Source of the DNA: JASHPR01 sp963844655
Lineage (GTDB): Bacteria > Actinomycetota > Actinomycetes > Streptosporangiales > Streptosporangiaceae
Direction of reading: 5' to 3'
NCBI GenBank assembly: GCA_963844655.1
Contig: CAWJPA010000007.1
Span: 434,001 to 498,000 of the forward strand
DNA length: 64,000 nt
Each line of letters opens with the position of its first letter. Positions within the stretch are counted from its first letter, which is position 1. The position numbers were made by a program, and so were the translations under genes. Positions 32,881 through 42,330 of the stretch are shown here, piece after piece. The notes below the pieces were generated by a model, which searched no databases, was not told the origin of the DNA, and was given only the letters and a program-made list of their open reading frames with translations.

Positions 32881-34227
32881 ATGACGGATCACGTTGACCT
32901 CTCCGGAGGAGCCCCAGAGGCTGGCTCGCCACCGCAAAAGTTCCTGACCATGCGCCAGGCCGCGTTCATCGGCGTCGGGGCGATGGTGGGCGCGGGGATT
33001 TTCGCGCTGCTGGGCGCGGCCGGCGCGGTGGCCGGGGCCGCCGTGTGGCTGTCGTTCCTGATCGCCGGGGCCATCGCGGTGCTCCAGGGCTACTCCTTCG
33101 CCAAGCTCGGCGCCAGGTACCCGACCGCCGGGGGGCTGCTCGAGTACGTCGCGAAGGGGTTCGGCCCCGGCCACTTCACCGGCGTCACGGCCTGGCTCAC
33201 GTACTCGGCCAACGCGATCGTGACCGCGATGGTGGCGGTCTCGTTCGGGAGCTACGCCAGCTCCATGCTCACCGGGGAGGATAACGCCGTCTGGGCCAAG
33301 ATCTTCGCGGCACTGATCATCATCGTGATGACCGGGGTGAACATCGTCGGGTCGAAGCTGGTCGCGAACGCGCAGACCGTGATCGTCTATGTCGTCCTCG
33401 GGATCCTCACCATTTTCGCGGTGGTCACGCTCGTCAACATGAACCCGTCGCTGCTAGCGCCGTCGGGTTACCCCTCGCTGCAGGACATCGTCTCGAGCGT
33501 GGCGCTGACCTTCTTCGCCTTCCTGGGCTTCGGCATCATCACGTTCACGGCCAAGGACCTGGCCAAGCCAGCGCGCGACCTGCCCCGGGCCATGTACCTC
33601 GCGCTCGGGATCGCTACGGTCATCTACGTCGCGATCGCGCTGGGCGTGTTCGGCACGCTCACCGTGGATAAGGTCATCTCCTCGGGCGGCACCGCGCTGG
33701 CCGTGGCCGCCGAGCCCTCGCTCGGCCAGGCCGGCTACTGGCTGATGAGCGTCACCGCCTTGTTCGCCACCGCCGGGGCCACGAATGCAGGACTGTACCC
33801 CGCACCCGGGCTGTCTGAGCGGCTGGCGGAAACCGGGCAGTTCCCGCCGCTGATGGCGCGCAAACTCGGCGGCCGGGCGTCGGTCGGGCTGCTGATCGAG
33901 GCCGCCGCGTGCCTGATCCTGGCCACGGCGTTCAAGCTGGACGCGATCGCCTCGATCGGCAGCGCCGTCGCGTTGCTGATCTTCACGCTGATCACCGCGG
34001 CTCACTTCCGGGTCCGGTCCGAGACCGGCGCCAAGGTCTGGATTCTCGGTGCCGCGATCGCGTCCGCCGGCATAGTCCTGCTGACGTTCATCTTCACCAC
34101 GCTCATCCACGAGCCCGCCTCGATCGTCACGTTGCTGGTCGTTCTCGGACTCGCCGTCGGGCTCGACATCGGCTGGAAACGGGTCCGCGGCGGCCGCCAG
34201 GCGACGCAGGTCCCGGTCGGGCCCTAG
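32881..34227 (+). CDS. APC-superfamily amino-acid permease, second in the island
   Basis: 448 residues, about 12 membrane segments. TM1 loop VGAMVGAGIFALLG; TM6 region TFFAFLGFGIITFTAKDLAKPARDLP; YPAPGLSERLAETGQFPP after TM8. It differs from the first copy in core sequence but shares the leader and first residues (MTDHVDLSGG against MADQVDVSGE), implying duplication of the regulatory region. It could import arginine or another amino acid, or export ornithine. It is followed 17 bases later by a P-type ATPase. Confidence 0.88.
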   Translation: MTDHVDLSGGAPEAGSPPQKFLTMRQAAFIGVGAMVGAGIFALLGAAGAVAGAAVWLSFLIAGAIAVLQGYSFAKLGARYPTAGGLLEYVAKGFGPGHFTGVTAWLTYSANAIVTAMVAVSFGSYASSMLTGEDNAVWAKIFAALIIIVMTGVNIVGSKLVANAQTVIVYVVLGILTIFAVVTLVNMNPSLLAPSGYPSLQDIVSSVALTFFAFLGFGIITFTAKDLAKPARDLPRAMYLALGIATVIYVAIALGVFGTLTVDKVISSGGTALAVAAEPSLGQAGYWLMSVTALFATAGATNAGLYPAPGLSERLAETGQFPPLMARKLGGRASVGLLIEAAACLILATAFKLDAIASIGSAVALLIFTLITAAHFRVRSETGAKVWILGAAIASAGIVLLTFIFTTLIHEPASIVTLLVVLGLAVGLDIGWKRVRGGRQATQVPVGP

Positions 34228-34244
34228 GCCTGGGGAGGACTGAC

Positions 34245-36977
34245 ATGACCACGACCAAGCAGCCCGCGGACAACGTCGCCTGGTGGGCCCTGTCGGCCGA
34301 AGACGCCGCCGGGCAGGTGGGCGTCGACCCGGACCTGGGCCTGGACACCGCGGGCGCGGCGCAGCGGCTGGCCACCTACGGGCCCAACGAGCTGCCGACG
34401 GAGCCGCCGCCGAGCATGTGGGTGGTCGCGCGCGGCCAGCTGGCCAACCCGATGAACATCATGCTCCTGATCGTCTGCGTGGCCAGCTTCGCCATCGCGC
34501 AGGTGGCGACCGGTGTCGTGGTGCTGGGCCTGGTGACCTTCAACGTGGTCATGGGCTCGGCTCAGGAGCTGAAGGCCCGGGCCAGCGTCGAGGCGCTAGC
34601 GCACTTGCAGGTACCCAGGGCGCGGGTGCGGCGGTCGGGGCAGGTCGAGGAGATCGAGTCGACCCAGCTGGTGCCGGGGGATGTCGTGCTGCTCGAGGCC
34701 GGCGACGTCGTCCCGGCGGACGGGAGGATCGTCTCCTCCGCGACGCTTGAGGTGCAGGAGGCCGCGCTCACCGGCGAGAGTGCGCCGATACCCAAGGACC
34801 GGGTGGCTCTCCCCGAGGGTGAGGTCGCGCTCGGGGACCGCACGAACCTGGTGTTCCAGAACACCCAGGTCACCCGCGGCACGGCCACGTTTGTGGTGAC
34901 CGCGACCGGCCTGACGACCGAGATAGGCAAGATCGCCAGCCTGGTCACGGCCACGAAGCGCACGCGTTCACCGCTGCAGCGGGAACTCGACGGCATGACC
35001 AAGGTGTTCGGGCTGCTCGCCTTTCTCGCCGTGGCGGTGATCGCCATCTTCGGCATCGCGCGAGGCCAGGAGACCACGACCCTGGTGCTGCTGTGCATTT
35101 CGACCGCGATCGCGTCCATCCCGACCGGCCTTCCGACGTTCGTGCAGGCCATGCTGTCCTCGGGAGCCCGCCGCCTGGTGGAGGCCAAGGCGGTCGTCAA
35201 ATCCCTGGCGGACGTCGAGACCCTGGGCGGGACCACCGTCATCAACTCCGACAAGACCGGCACCCTGACGCTGAACGCGATGACCGCTACCACCATGCTG
35301 GCCGGCGGTGACTGGTTCAAGATCGAAGGCCCGGGCTACCAGAAGTCGGGGGCGATCCTGGGGGTGGCCGGGGGGGAGGAGCCGGATTTCCACCGCCTGG
35401 CCCTCGGCCTGACGCTGTGCACCGACGCCACGGTGGCCGACGACGGGTCGGTCATCGGCGACCCGACGGAGGCGGCCTTCGTGGTGCTCGCCGCGAAAAT
35501 GGGCGCCGACGCCGAGCAGACGCGTGCCACCCTGCCGCGCCGCGCCGAGGTGCCATTCGACTCCGAGTACAAGTTCATGGCCACCTTCCACGACCGCCCG
35601 GACTGGCTGGCCGGCGGGATCTTGAAGCAACCGCACTTCACCAGCGTGAAGGGCGCGCCCGACGTGGTCATTCAGCGCTGCGCCTTCGCGCTGTGGCACG
35701 GCGATCTCGTCCCGGTCGCCACCGTCAGGGACGAGATCCTGGCGGCCAACCGTCAGCTGTCGGAGCGCGGGCTTCGCGTGCTCGCGTTCGCCGTCAGGGA
35801 CCTCGACGACGCGACGATGTCGTCGGCGCTGGCCGACCCGATGACCGCCGTCACGGACCTGGCCTTCGTCGCGCTGGTCGGGATCATGGATCCGCTTCGC
35901 GTCGAGGCCAAGGACGCGGTGCACGTCGCCCTCGACGCCGGGATCGACGTGCGGATGATCACTGGCGACCACACCGTGACCGCGCGCGCGATCGCCGATG
36001 AGCTGGGGCTCGGGCCCGGTGTGATCACCGGCACCGAGCTTCAGCACCTCCCGGATGGCGAGGTGATCGAGCGGCTTCCCCAGCTGCACGTGTTCGGCCG
36101 GGTGGCGCCCGAGGACAAGCTGCGCCTGGCCAAGCTCATGCAGCAATCCGGCGAAGTGGTCGCGATGACCGGCGACGCCGTCAACGACGCCGCCGCACTC
36201 AAGCAGGCCGACGTCGGCGTGGCCATGGGCAGCGGTTCAGAGGTGTCCAAGCAGGCGGCGAAGATCGTTTTGACCGACGACAACTTCGCCACCCTGGTCA
36301 AGGCCGTCGACCTGGGCCGCGACATCTACCGCCGGATCTCCACCTACATCCGGCTGCAGCTGACCATCCTGTCCTCGGTGCTGCAGCTGATGGTCTACGC
36401 CACGATCCTCAACATCAACGGCGGCGTGGCCCTGTTCCCGCTGCAGCTGCTGTTCTGCAAGTTCTTCGTGGTCATCACCGTGGTCATCGGGTTCATCGTC
36501 GACGTCCCCGACCCCGGGGTCATGCAGCGGCCACCACGCAAGCCCGGCACGAAGATCGTCAACCGGCCCCAGATCATCCGCTGGTTCGTCACCGGGTTCG
36601 TGGTCGCCGCCACCGCCCTCGCCGTGCTCGAGTGGGGACCAGGCAAGCCCAGCACCACGCACGGGTCGGCGTCCATGACCATGGCGTTCGCCATCGTCTC
36701 GCTGAGCGCGGTCAACATCGGGCTGGTGCTGCGGCGCGAGCGTCAGGCGCCGTGGTCGCCGCCGGTGTTCCCCTTCCTGGGCTGGATCATCCTGGGCTGG
36801 ATCCTCACCTGGGCCGCCGTGGAGCTCGGCATGCTCCAGCGCCTGCTCGACACCGTGTCACTCAGCGGCCGGCAGTGGGTCGTCGTGCTTGCCCTGTCGC
36901 TGCTCGCGCCGGCGGTGGTCGCGGTGGACAAGGCCATCCAGCTCTCCCGCCAGCGCAAGGCGCACACTACACAGTAG
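34245..36977 (+). CDS. P-type cation-transporting ATPase with unusual motifs
   Basis: 910 residues from ATG 34245 (GGGGAGG about 6 bases upstream). It has an N-terminal cation-ATPase domain, the actuator LTGESAP, phosphorylation site NSDKTGTLT with D336, and the KGAPDVV nucleotide-binding loop. The C-terminal membrane domain holds about six segments. Two hallmark motifs deviate. The TM4 ion-site PEGL is PTGL (SIPTGLPTF), losing the Glu that binds Ca2+ in P2A pumps, and the hinge GDGVNDAPAL is GDAVNDAAAL. The TM6 N..D ion ligands are also not recognisable (LLFCKFFVVITVVIGF). Ion specificity is therefore unclear; H+ or another cation is possible. Co-located with PPK2 and a second ATPase. Confidence 0.9.
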   Translation: MTTTKQPADNVAWWALSAEDAAGQVGVDPDLGLDTAGAAQRLATYGPNELPTEPPPSMWVVARGQLANPMNIMLLIVCVASFAIAQVATGVVVLGLVTFNVVMGSAQELKARASVEALAHLQVPRARVRRSGQVEEIESTQLVPGDVVLLEAGDVVPADGRIVSSATLEVQEAALTGESAPIPKDRVALPEGEVALGDRTNLVFQNTQVTRGTATFVVTATGLTTEIGKIASLVTATKRTRSPLQRELDGMTKVFGLLAFLAVAVIAIFGIARGQETTTLVLLCISTAIASIPTGLPTFVQAMLSSGARRLVEAKAVVKSLADVETLGGTTVINSDKTGTLTLNAMTATTMLAGGDWFKIEGPGYQKSGAILGVAGGEEPDFHRLALGLTLCTDATVADDGSVIGDPTEAAFVVLAAKMGADAEQTRATLPRRAEVPFDSEYKFMATFHDRPDWLAGGILKQPHFTSVKGAPDVVIQRCAFALWHGDLVPVATVRDEILAANRQLSERGLRVLAFAVRDLDDATMSSALADPMTAVTDLAFVALVGIMDPLRVEAKDAVHVALDAGIDVRMITGDHTVTARAIADELGLGPGVITGTELQHLPDGEVIERLPQLHVFGRVAPEDKLRLAKLMQQSGEVVAMTGDAVNDAAALKQADVGVAMGSGSEVSKQAAKIVLTDDNFATLVKAVDLGRDIYRRISTYIRLQLTILSSVLQLMVYATILNINGGVALFPLQLLFCKFFVVITVVIGFIVDVPDPGVMQRPPRKPGTKIVNRPQIIRWFVTGFVVAATALAVLEWGPGKPSTTHGSASMTMAFAIVSLSAVNIGLVLRRERQAPWSPPVFPFLGWIILGWILTWAAVELGMLQRLLDTVSLSGRQWVVVLALSLLAPAVVAVDKAIQLSRQRKAHTTQ

Positions 36978-37054
36978 GCGGAACTCCACTCCGAGCCGGC
37001 CGTCCAGGCCAGCGTCTGACGGCCCCCGGAGCAATCGGAAAGGACCTATCTGCA

Positions 37055-38308
37055 ATGGCCGACAAGAGGGCGGAGCGCATCGCCGAGCTGATCAAGCCGC
37101 TCAGGGTCAAGCCGGGCTCCAAGGTGAACCTGGGCAAGGACTTCGATCCCGGCTACAAGGCGGGCGTCCTGAAGAAGAAGGACGGCGTCGAGCTGCTGCA
37201 GACCGGCATCGAGATGCTGGCCGACTACCAGCGGCGGCTGGCCGCCCAGGACAGCTACGGGGTGCTGTTGTGCCTGCAGGCGCTGGACGCCGGGGGCAAG
37301 GACGGGACGATCCGCCACGTCATGAGCGGCGTGAACCCGCAGGGCGTGCGGGTCAGCAACTTCAAGGTGCCGTCCGCGCAGGAACTCGACCACGACTACC
37401 TGTGGCGCTACGCCCGCCGGCTGCCCCCGCGCGGCGATATCGCCATCTTCAACCGGTCCCACTACGAGGAGGTCGTCGTCGTCCGGGTGCACCCAGAGAA
37501 CCTCCGCCGCCAGAAGCTCCCAGAGGAAAGCAAGGGCAAGGACGTCTGGGACCGGCGCTACCGGGAGATCAACGACTGGGAACGCTACCTGACCGACAAC
37601 GGGTTCAAGGTGGTCAAGATGTTCCTCAACCTGTCCAAGGAGGAGCAGCGGACCCGCTTCCTCAAGCGGGTCGACCTGCCCGAGCGCAACTGGAAGTTCT
37701 CCCCGGCTGATGCGCGCGAGCGAAAGCGCTGGAACGACTACCAGCGGGCCTTCTCGCAGATGCTGTCGGCCACCAGCACCCCCTGGGCCCCGTGGTACGT
37801 GATACCGGCGGACCGCAAGTGGTTCGCGCGCATCTGCGCGGCCGCGGTGCTCGTGCACACCCTTATCGACATCGACCCGCAGTACCCAGAGGTGAGCGAG
37901 GACCGGCGGCAGGAACTGCTGACCATCAGGGACGACCTGGTGGCCCAGGCGCCTGAAGGTGCCCCGCCCGACCCGTTCGAGGCCAAGGAGCAGGCCAAGG
38001 AGGCCAAGCGGGCCAAGGCCAAGGAAGCCAAGGCCGGCCAGAAGGAAAAGGCCGAGGAGAAGGCCGCGGAAGCCGACGCCGCGGCGGAAACCAGGGCCCT
38101 GACGGAGGCCACGGCGGCGGAGGAGGGCAGCCCCGGCCCAGAGGCCGCGGACGGGCGTCAGGCTCGGCCGGCCCGGCGGACCACTCGGGCCAGCCAGACC
38201 ACCGCCCGCAGCCAGACCACCGCCCGCAGCCGGTCTGCCGCCTCCAGCCGGGCGGCGCCTGCCACTCCGAGGACGCGCCGGCCGCGGGCCAACGGCCAGC
38301 CGAGCTAG
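37055..38308 (+). CDS. PPK2-family polyphosphate kinase / polyphosphate:nucleotide phosphotransferase
   Basis: 417 residues from ATG 37055 with GGAAAGGACC upstream. Walker A is ALDAGGKDGT (76-85), Walker B FNRSHYEEV (132-140), and the lid contains KRVDLPERNWKFS. This matches the PPK2 branch with FNRSHYE rather than FDRSWY, linked to polyphosphate-driven phosphorylation of AMP or ADP. The catalytic core ends near residue 290. A 120-residue tail rich in Lys/Glu/Ala, then Arg/Thr/Ser (with an 18-bp direct repeat near 38195-38230), is probably a coiled coil plus a basic disordered end. It sits between two P-type ATPases, 77 bases after the first and 3 bases before the second, and so could feed them ATP from polyphosphate. 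Confidence 0.93.
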   Translation: MADKRAERIAELIKPLRVKPGSKVNLGKDFDPGYKAGVLKKKDGVELLQTGIEMLADYQRRLAAQDSYGVLLCLQALDAGGKDGTIRHVMSGVNPQGVRVSNFKVPSAQELDHDYLWRYARRLPPRGDIAIFNRSHYEEVVVVRVHPENLRRQKLPEESKGKDVWDRRYREINDWERYLTDNGFKVVKMFLNLSKEEQRTRFLKRVDLPERNWKFSPADARERKRWNDYQRAFSQMLSATSTPWAPWYVIPADRKWFARICAAAVLVHTLIDIDPQYPEVSEDRRQELLTIRDDLVAQAPEGAPPDPFEAKEQAKEAKRAKAKEAKAGQKEKAEEKAAEADAAAETRALTEATAAEEGSPGPEAADGRQARPARRTTRASQTTARSQTTARSRSAASSRAAPATPRTRRPRANGQPS

Positions 38309-38311
38309 CGC

Positions 38312-41077
38312 ATGTCCGGAAGCGGAGACGCAGGCATGGCGGTGCACGCCGGCGCCACAGGACAGCCGGCCACGGCTGGGCTGACCTGGTACTCCCGCTC
38401 GCCGGATGAGGTGACCGCGGCGGTCGGGGTAAATCCGGACGTGGGGCTGACCGCGGCCCGGGCGGGCGAGCTGCTGAGCGCCCACGGCCCGAACGCACTG
38501 CCCGAGGAGAAGCCGAAGCCGGGCTGGCGCCGGTTCCTCGAGGAGTACCGCAGCTACATGCAGATCATCCTGGTCGTCGCCGCCGTGGTGTCCCTCCTGA
38601 TCAAGGAGTGGAGCACCGCGGTCCTGCTGCTGTTGCTGACCATCCTGAACGCGGTGGTGGGCCTGCGGCAGGAGGGCAAGGCCGAAAGCGCCATGAACGC
38701 CCTCAAGTCCATGATGAAGGCGACCGCCCGGGTGCGGCGGGAGGGGTCAGAGTCCGAGATCCCGGCCGAGCAGGTGGTCGTGGGCGACGTCGTGCTCATC
38801 GCCGCCGGGGACGAGGTGCCGGCCGACGGCCGCATTATCGCGGCCAGTGCCCTGCAGATCGACGAGTCGGCGCTGACCGGGGAGAGCGTGCCCGCGGCCA
38901 AGGACGCCGAGACGCTGGCCGGCGGTCAGCTGGGCCCGGGCGACCAGACGAACATGGCGTTCATGAACACGCCGGTCACGCACGGCAGCGGCATCATGAT
39001 CGTCACTGGAACGGGCGCGAGCACCGAGCTCGGGAAGATCTCCGGGATGCTCTCGGCCACGGCCAGGGAAGAGTCGCCGCTGACCAGGGAGCTCAACCGG
39101 CTCACCCTGTGGATCGCCGCGGCGGCCGGCCTGACCATGATCGTGATGTTCGTCCTCGGCCGCCAGCGCGGGGTGGCCTGGGACGCCCTGTTCGTCAGCG
39201 CGGTCTCGCTGGCCATCGCGGCCATCCCCGAGGCCCTGCCCACCGTGACCCAGACGATCCTGTCGATCGGCGGCGTCGACCTGGCCAAGCGCAACGCGAT
39301 CGTGAAGGACCTGCCCTCGGTGGAAACCCTCGGGTTCACCTCGGCGATCAACTCCGACAAGACCGGCACGCTGACCATGAACCAGATGACCGCGGTTGAG
39401 GTGGTGAACCCGACCGACCGGTACACGATCTCCGGCATCGGCTACGGCCTGGACGGGCGGGTCCACCACGCGGCGGGCTCTACGGCCACCATCGAGGACG
39501 CGATCCTGCCTTACCTCCTGGCCAGTGACGCCAAGCTGGTGGACGGCAAGGTCGTGGGCGATCCCACCGAGGGCGCCCTGCTGGTGCTCGGCTTTAAGGC
39601 CGGGATGGACATCGACGAGACGCGCGAGCGGCTGCCGCGGCTGGCCACGCTGCCGTTCGACCCGACCTACAAGCTGATGGCCACGTTCAACTCGGCCACC
39701 GACGCCTCGGGGCGGCCGGTCGTCCGGTGCTTCGTCAAGGGCGCGGCGCCGGCCGTGATGGCGCGGGCCGCCACCGCCCTGTCCGGCGGCGCGAGCATCC
39801 CGTGGGACGCCGAGCTTAACGAGCAGCACCAGGCGCACATGGAACGCATGGAGGGCGACGGCCGGCGGGTGATGGCCGCGGCCACCAGGGACCTCGACCC
39901 GGCTGACTTCGACCCGGCCGGCGACCTGCTCGGCTACGCCACCGACCTGCAGATGACCAGCCTGGTCGGGATGGTCGACCCGCCGCGGGACGAGTCCAGG
40001 GACGCGGTCGCCAGCGCCCAGGCGGCGCATATCCGGGTCCGCATGGTGACCGGGGACGACGTGATCACCGGTGCGGCCATCGCCAAGCAGGTTGGTATCC
40101 CGGGCGAGGCCATGCTCGGCGCGGACTTCGCGGCCCTGTCCGAGTCAGAGCGGCTGGCCCGCATCGACAGCATCGGCGTGGTGGGCCGGGTGGCCCCAGA
40201 GCACAAGGTGCTCCTGGCCGACACGCTGAAGAAGCAGGGCCAGGTGGTGGCCATGACCGGCGACGGCGTTAACGACGCCCCGGCGATCAAGGCGGCCGAC
40301 ATCGGGATTGCCATGGGCTCCGGCACGGAGGTGGCCAAGAACGCCGGCCGGATGGTCCTGTCCGACGACAACTTCGCCACGATCGTGTTCGCCGTCGAGC
40401 AGGGCCGCAAGATCTACGACAACCTCACCAAGTACATCAGGTTCGTCCTGGTCCTGCTGGTGGTCTTCGTGCTCACGTTCCTGGGCGCGTCCTTGTTCAA
40501 CATCGCCAGCGGCGAGCCGTTCACGCCCGTCCAGGTGCTGTGGATCCACTTCGTCGTCAACGCCCCGTTCGGCTTCGCGCTCGGCTTCGACCGGGAATCC
40601 CCTGGGCTCATGGGCCGCAGGCCGCGCCCTCGCGGCGAGTCGGTGCTGACCAGGCCGGTGCTGGTCACGGTCGGGCTGGCCGGGCTGGCCATCACGATCG
40701 GGCTGCTCACGCTCATCCACTACGGAGCCGCTCACTTCGGCAGCAACGCCATCGGCCAGTCGATCGCGTTCACCTCGTTCGCGTTCTGCCTGATCGTGGC
40801 CGCCGTCGAGTGCCGCAGCCAGACCGGCACCGTGCTCACGACCGCCACCTTCGACAGCAAGCAGATGAACTGGGCGATGATCGGGGAGTTCGTGCTCGCG
40901 GTGCTCGTCACTCAGATGGACGTGTTCAACCGCCTGCTGGGGACCACCGAGCTCAACCTCCGCCAGTTCGCGTGGGCCCTGGTTCCGGCCCTCGCGCTCC
41001 TCGCGCTGTGGGAAATCGGCAAGCTCATCGCCCGCCGCTCAGCATCCGCCCCTGCTCCTTCCGCCGCGACACAGTGA
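38312..41077 (+). CDS. P2-type cation ATPase (Ca2+/Mg2+-like)
   Basis: 921 residues. ATG 38312 is 3 bases after the PPK2 stop; ATG 38336 is an alternative. Conserved: actuator LTGESVP, TM4 site AIPEALP (ion-binding Glu kept, Gly replaced by Ala), phosphorylation motif NSDKTGTLT with D349, KGAAPAV, and hinge MTGDGVNDAPAIKAADIGIAMG. TM5-6 reads FLGASLFNIASGEPF...VQVLWIHFVVNAPFGFALGF, departing from the NLVTDG of SERCA. About ten membrane segments in total. It probably exports a divalent cation. It is 11 bases upstream of arcA, so pump and arginine deiminase are co-transcribed. Confidence 0.92.
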   Translation: MSGSGDAGMAVHAGATGQPATAGLTWYSRSPDEVTAAVGVNPDVGLTAARAGELLSAHGPNALPEEKPKPGWRRFLEEYRSYMQIILVVAAVVSLLIKEWSTAVLLLLLTILNAVVGLRQEGKAESAMNALKSMMKATARVRREGSESEIPAEQVVVGDVVLIAAGDEVPADGRIIAASALQIDESALTGESVPAAKDAETLAGGQLGPGDQTNMAFMNTPVTHGSGIMIVTGTGASTELGKISGMLSATAREESPLTRELNRLTLWIAAAAGLTMIVMFVLGRQRGVAWDALFVSAVSLAIAAIPEALPTVTQTILSIGGVDLAKRNAIVKDLPSVETLGFTSAINSDKTGTLTMNQMTAVEVVNPTDRYTISGIGYGLDGRVHHAAGSTATIEDAILPYLLASDAKLVDGKVVGDPTEGALLVLGFKAGMDIDETRERLPRLATLPFDPTYKLMATFNSATDASGRPVVRCFVKGAAPAVMARAATALSGGASIPWDAELNEQHQAHMERMEGDGRRVMAAATRDLDPADFDPAGDLLGYATDLQMTSLVGMVDPPRDESRDAVASAQAAHIRVRMVTGDDVITGAAIAKQVGIPGEAMLGADFAALSESERLARIDSIGVVGRVAPEHKVLLADTLKKQGQVVAMTGDGVNDAPAIKAADIGIAMGSGTEVAKNAGRMVLSDDNFATIVFAVEQGRKIYDNLTKYIRFVLVLLVVFVLTFLGASLFNIASGEPFTPVQVLWIHFVVNAPFGFALGFDRESPGLMGRRPRPRGESVLTRPVLVTVGLAGLAITIGLLTLIHYGAAHFGSNAIGQSIAFTSFAFCLIVAAVECRSQTGTVLTTATFDSKQMNWAMIGEFVLAVLVTQMDVFNRLLGTTELNLRQFAWALVPALALLALWEIGKLIARRSASAPAPSAATQ

Positions 41078-41088
41078 GGTGATCAGTC

Positions 41089-42309
41089 ATGCCGCTCGGA
41101 GTCCACTCGGAAGTTGGCCGGTTGCGCCGGGTCATGGTGCACCGCCCCGGCCTCGAACACGCCCGTCTCACCCCCTCGAACGCCGCTGAACTGCTGTTCG
41201 ACGACGTGATCTGGATCAGCCAGGCCAAGAAGGAGCACGACGCATTCGGCGAGGTGATGCGCGACCGCGGCGTCGAGGTGTTCGAGATCGAGACGCTGCT
41301 GGCCGAGGCGCTGGCCGAGCCGGGGGCCAGGGAGTGGGTATGCAGTCACATCCTGAGCGAGCGGCAGGTGGGGGTCACCGCCTCGCGGCGGGGCGCGGAG
41401 TGGGTCGGCACGGCCGAGCCGGCGGTGGTAGCGGAGTTCCTGATCGGCGGGATCATCAAGTCCGATGTGACCGAGGATGCGGGGCTGGCCTGGGAGTCGG
41501 CTGACCCGACGTCCATGCTGCTGCCGCCGTTGCCGAATTTCCTGTTCCAGCGTGACCCGTCGTGCTGGATCTTCGGCGGTGTCACGATCAACCCGATGAC
41601 CAAGCCGGCCCGCGTGCCCGAGACGATGATCATGGAGGCGGTCTACCGGTTCCACCCGATGTTCGCCGCCGAGGAGTTCCCCATCTGGCTGGGCGGGACC
41701 GACCAGGACTGGGGCCGCTGCCATGTCGAGGGCGGGGACGTGCAGCCGATCGGCAACGGCACGGTGATGATCGGCATGGGCGAGCGCACCACCCCGCAGG
41801 CCGTGGTGTGGATCGCCCGCTCGCTGTTCCGGGCCGGTGCCGCACAGCAGGTGCTGGCGGTGCACCTGCCCAAGTCTCGCAGCTACATGCACCTGGACAC
41901 CGTGATCACCATGTGCGACCGGGACCTGGTCACGTTGTTCCCTGAGGTGGTGTACCAGGCCCGGGTGTGGGCTATCCGCCCGGCGGACAATCCCAGCGAG
42001 CTGGTGACTGAGGAACAGCACGGGACGCTGCCCGAGCTCATGGGCAAGGCCCTGGGCGTGGACAAGATGCGCATCATCGAGACCGGCGGCGACTCGTTCG
42101 AGGCCGAGCGCGAGCAGTGGGACGACGGCAACAACGTGGTCGCGCTGGAGCCGGGGGTGGTGGTGGCTTACGAGCGCAACACCGGGACCAACACCGCCCT
42201 GCGCAAGGCGGGGATCGAGGTCATCACGATCGAGGGGTACGAGCTTGGCAAGGGCCGCGGCGGCGGCCACTGCATGACCTGCCCGATCGAACGAGATCCA
42301 GCGTTCTGA
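41089..42309 (+). CDS. arcA: Arginine deiminase
   Basis: 406 residues. The GAGGTGATC stretch precedes ATG 41089. The guanidino-group hydrolase motifs are present: LLFDDVIWI near the N-terminus, LPNFLFQRDPSCWI (substrate Asp), HVEGGDVQPIGNG, MHLDTVITM (His-Asp pair), and the nucleophile C395 in GRGGGHCMTCPI. It hydrolyses arginine to citrulline and ammonia in the cytosol. It is coupled closely to the ATPase before it and the ornithine carbamoyltransferase 21 bases after it. Confidence 0.97.
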   Translation: MPLGVHSEVGRLRRVMVHRPGLEHARLTPSNAAELLFDDVIWISQAKKEHDAFGEVMRDRGVEVFEIETLLAEALAEPGAREWVCSHILSERQVGVTASRRGAEWVGTAEPAVVAEFLIGGIIKSDVTEDAGLAWESADPTSMLLPPLPNFLFQRDPSCWIFGGVTINPMTKPARVPETMIMEAVYRFHPMFAAEEFPIWLGGTDQDWGRCHVEGGDVQPIGNGTVMIGMGERTTPQAVVWIARSLFRAGAAQQVLAVHLPKSRSYMHLDTVITMCDRDLVTLFPEVVYQARVWAIRPADNPSELVTEEQHGTLPELMGKALGVDKMRIIETGGDSFEAEREQWDDGNNVVALEPGVVVAYERNTGTNTALRKAGIEVITIEGYELGKGRGGGHCMTCPIERDPAF

Positions 42310-42330
42310 AACTCAGATGAGGAGCCGTCA

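Noticed and set aside
33909..34244. N-terminal extension of the P-type ATPase frame upstream of 34245
   Set aside because: It overlaps the APC permease in another frame; ATG 34245 has a good GGGGAGG site and the protein starts at the normal place for the family.
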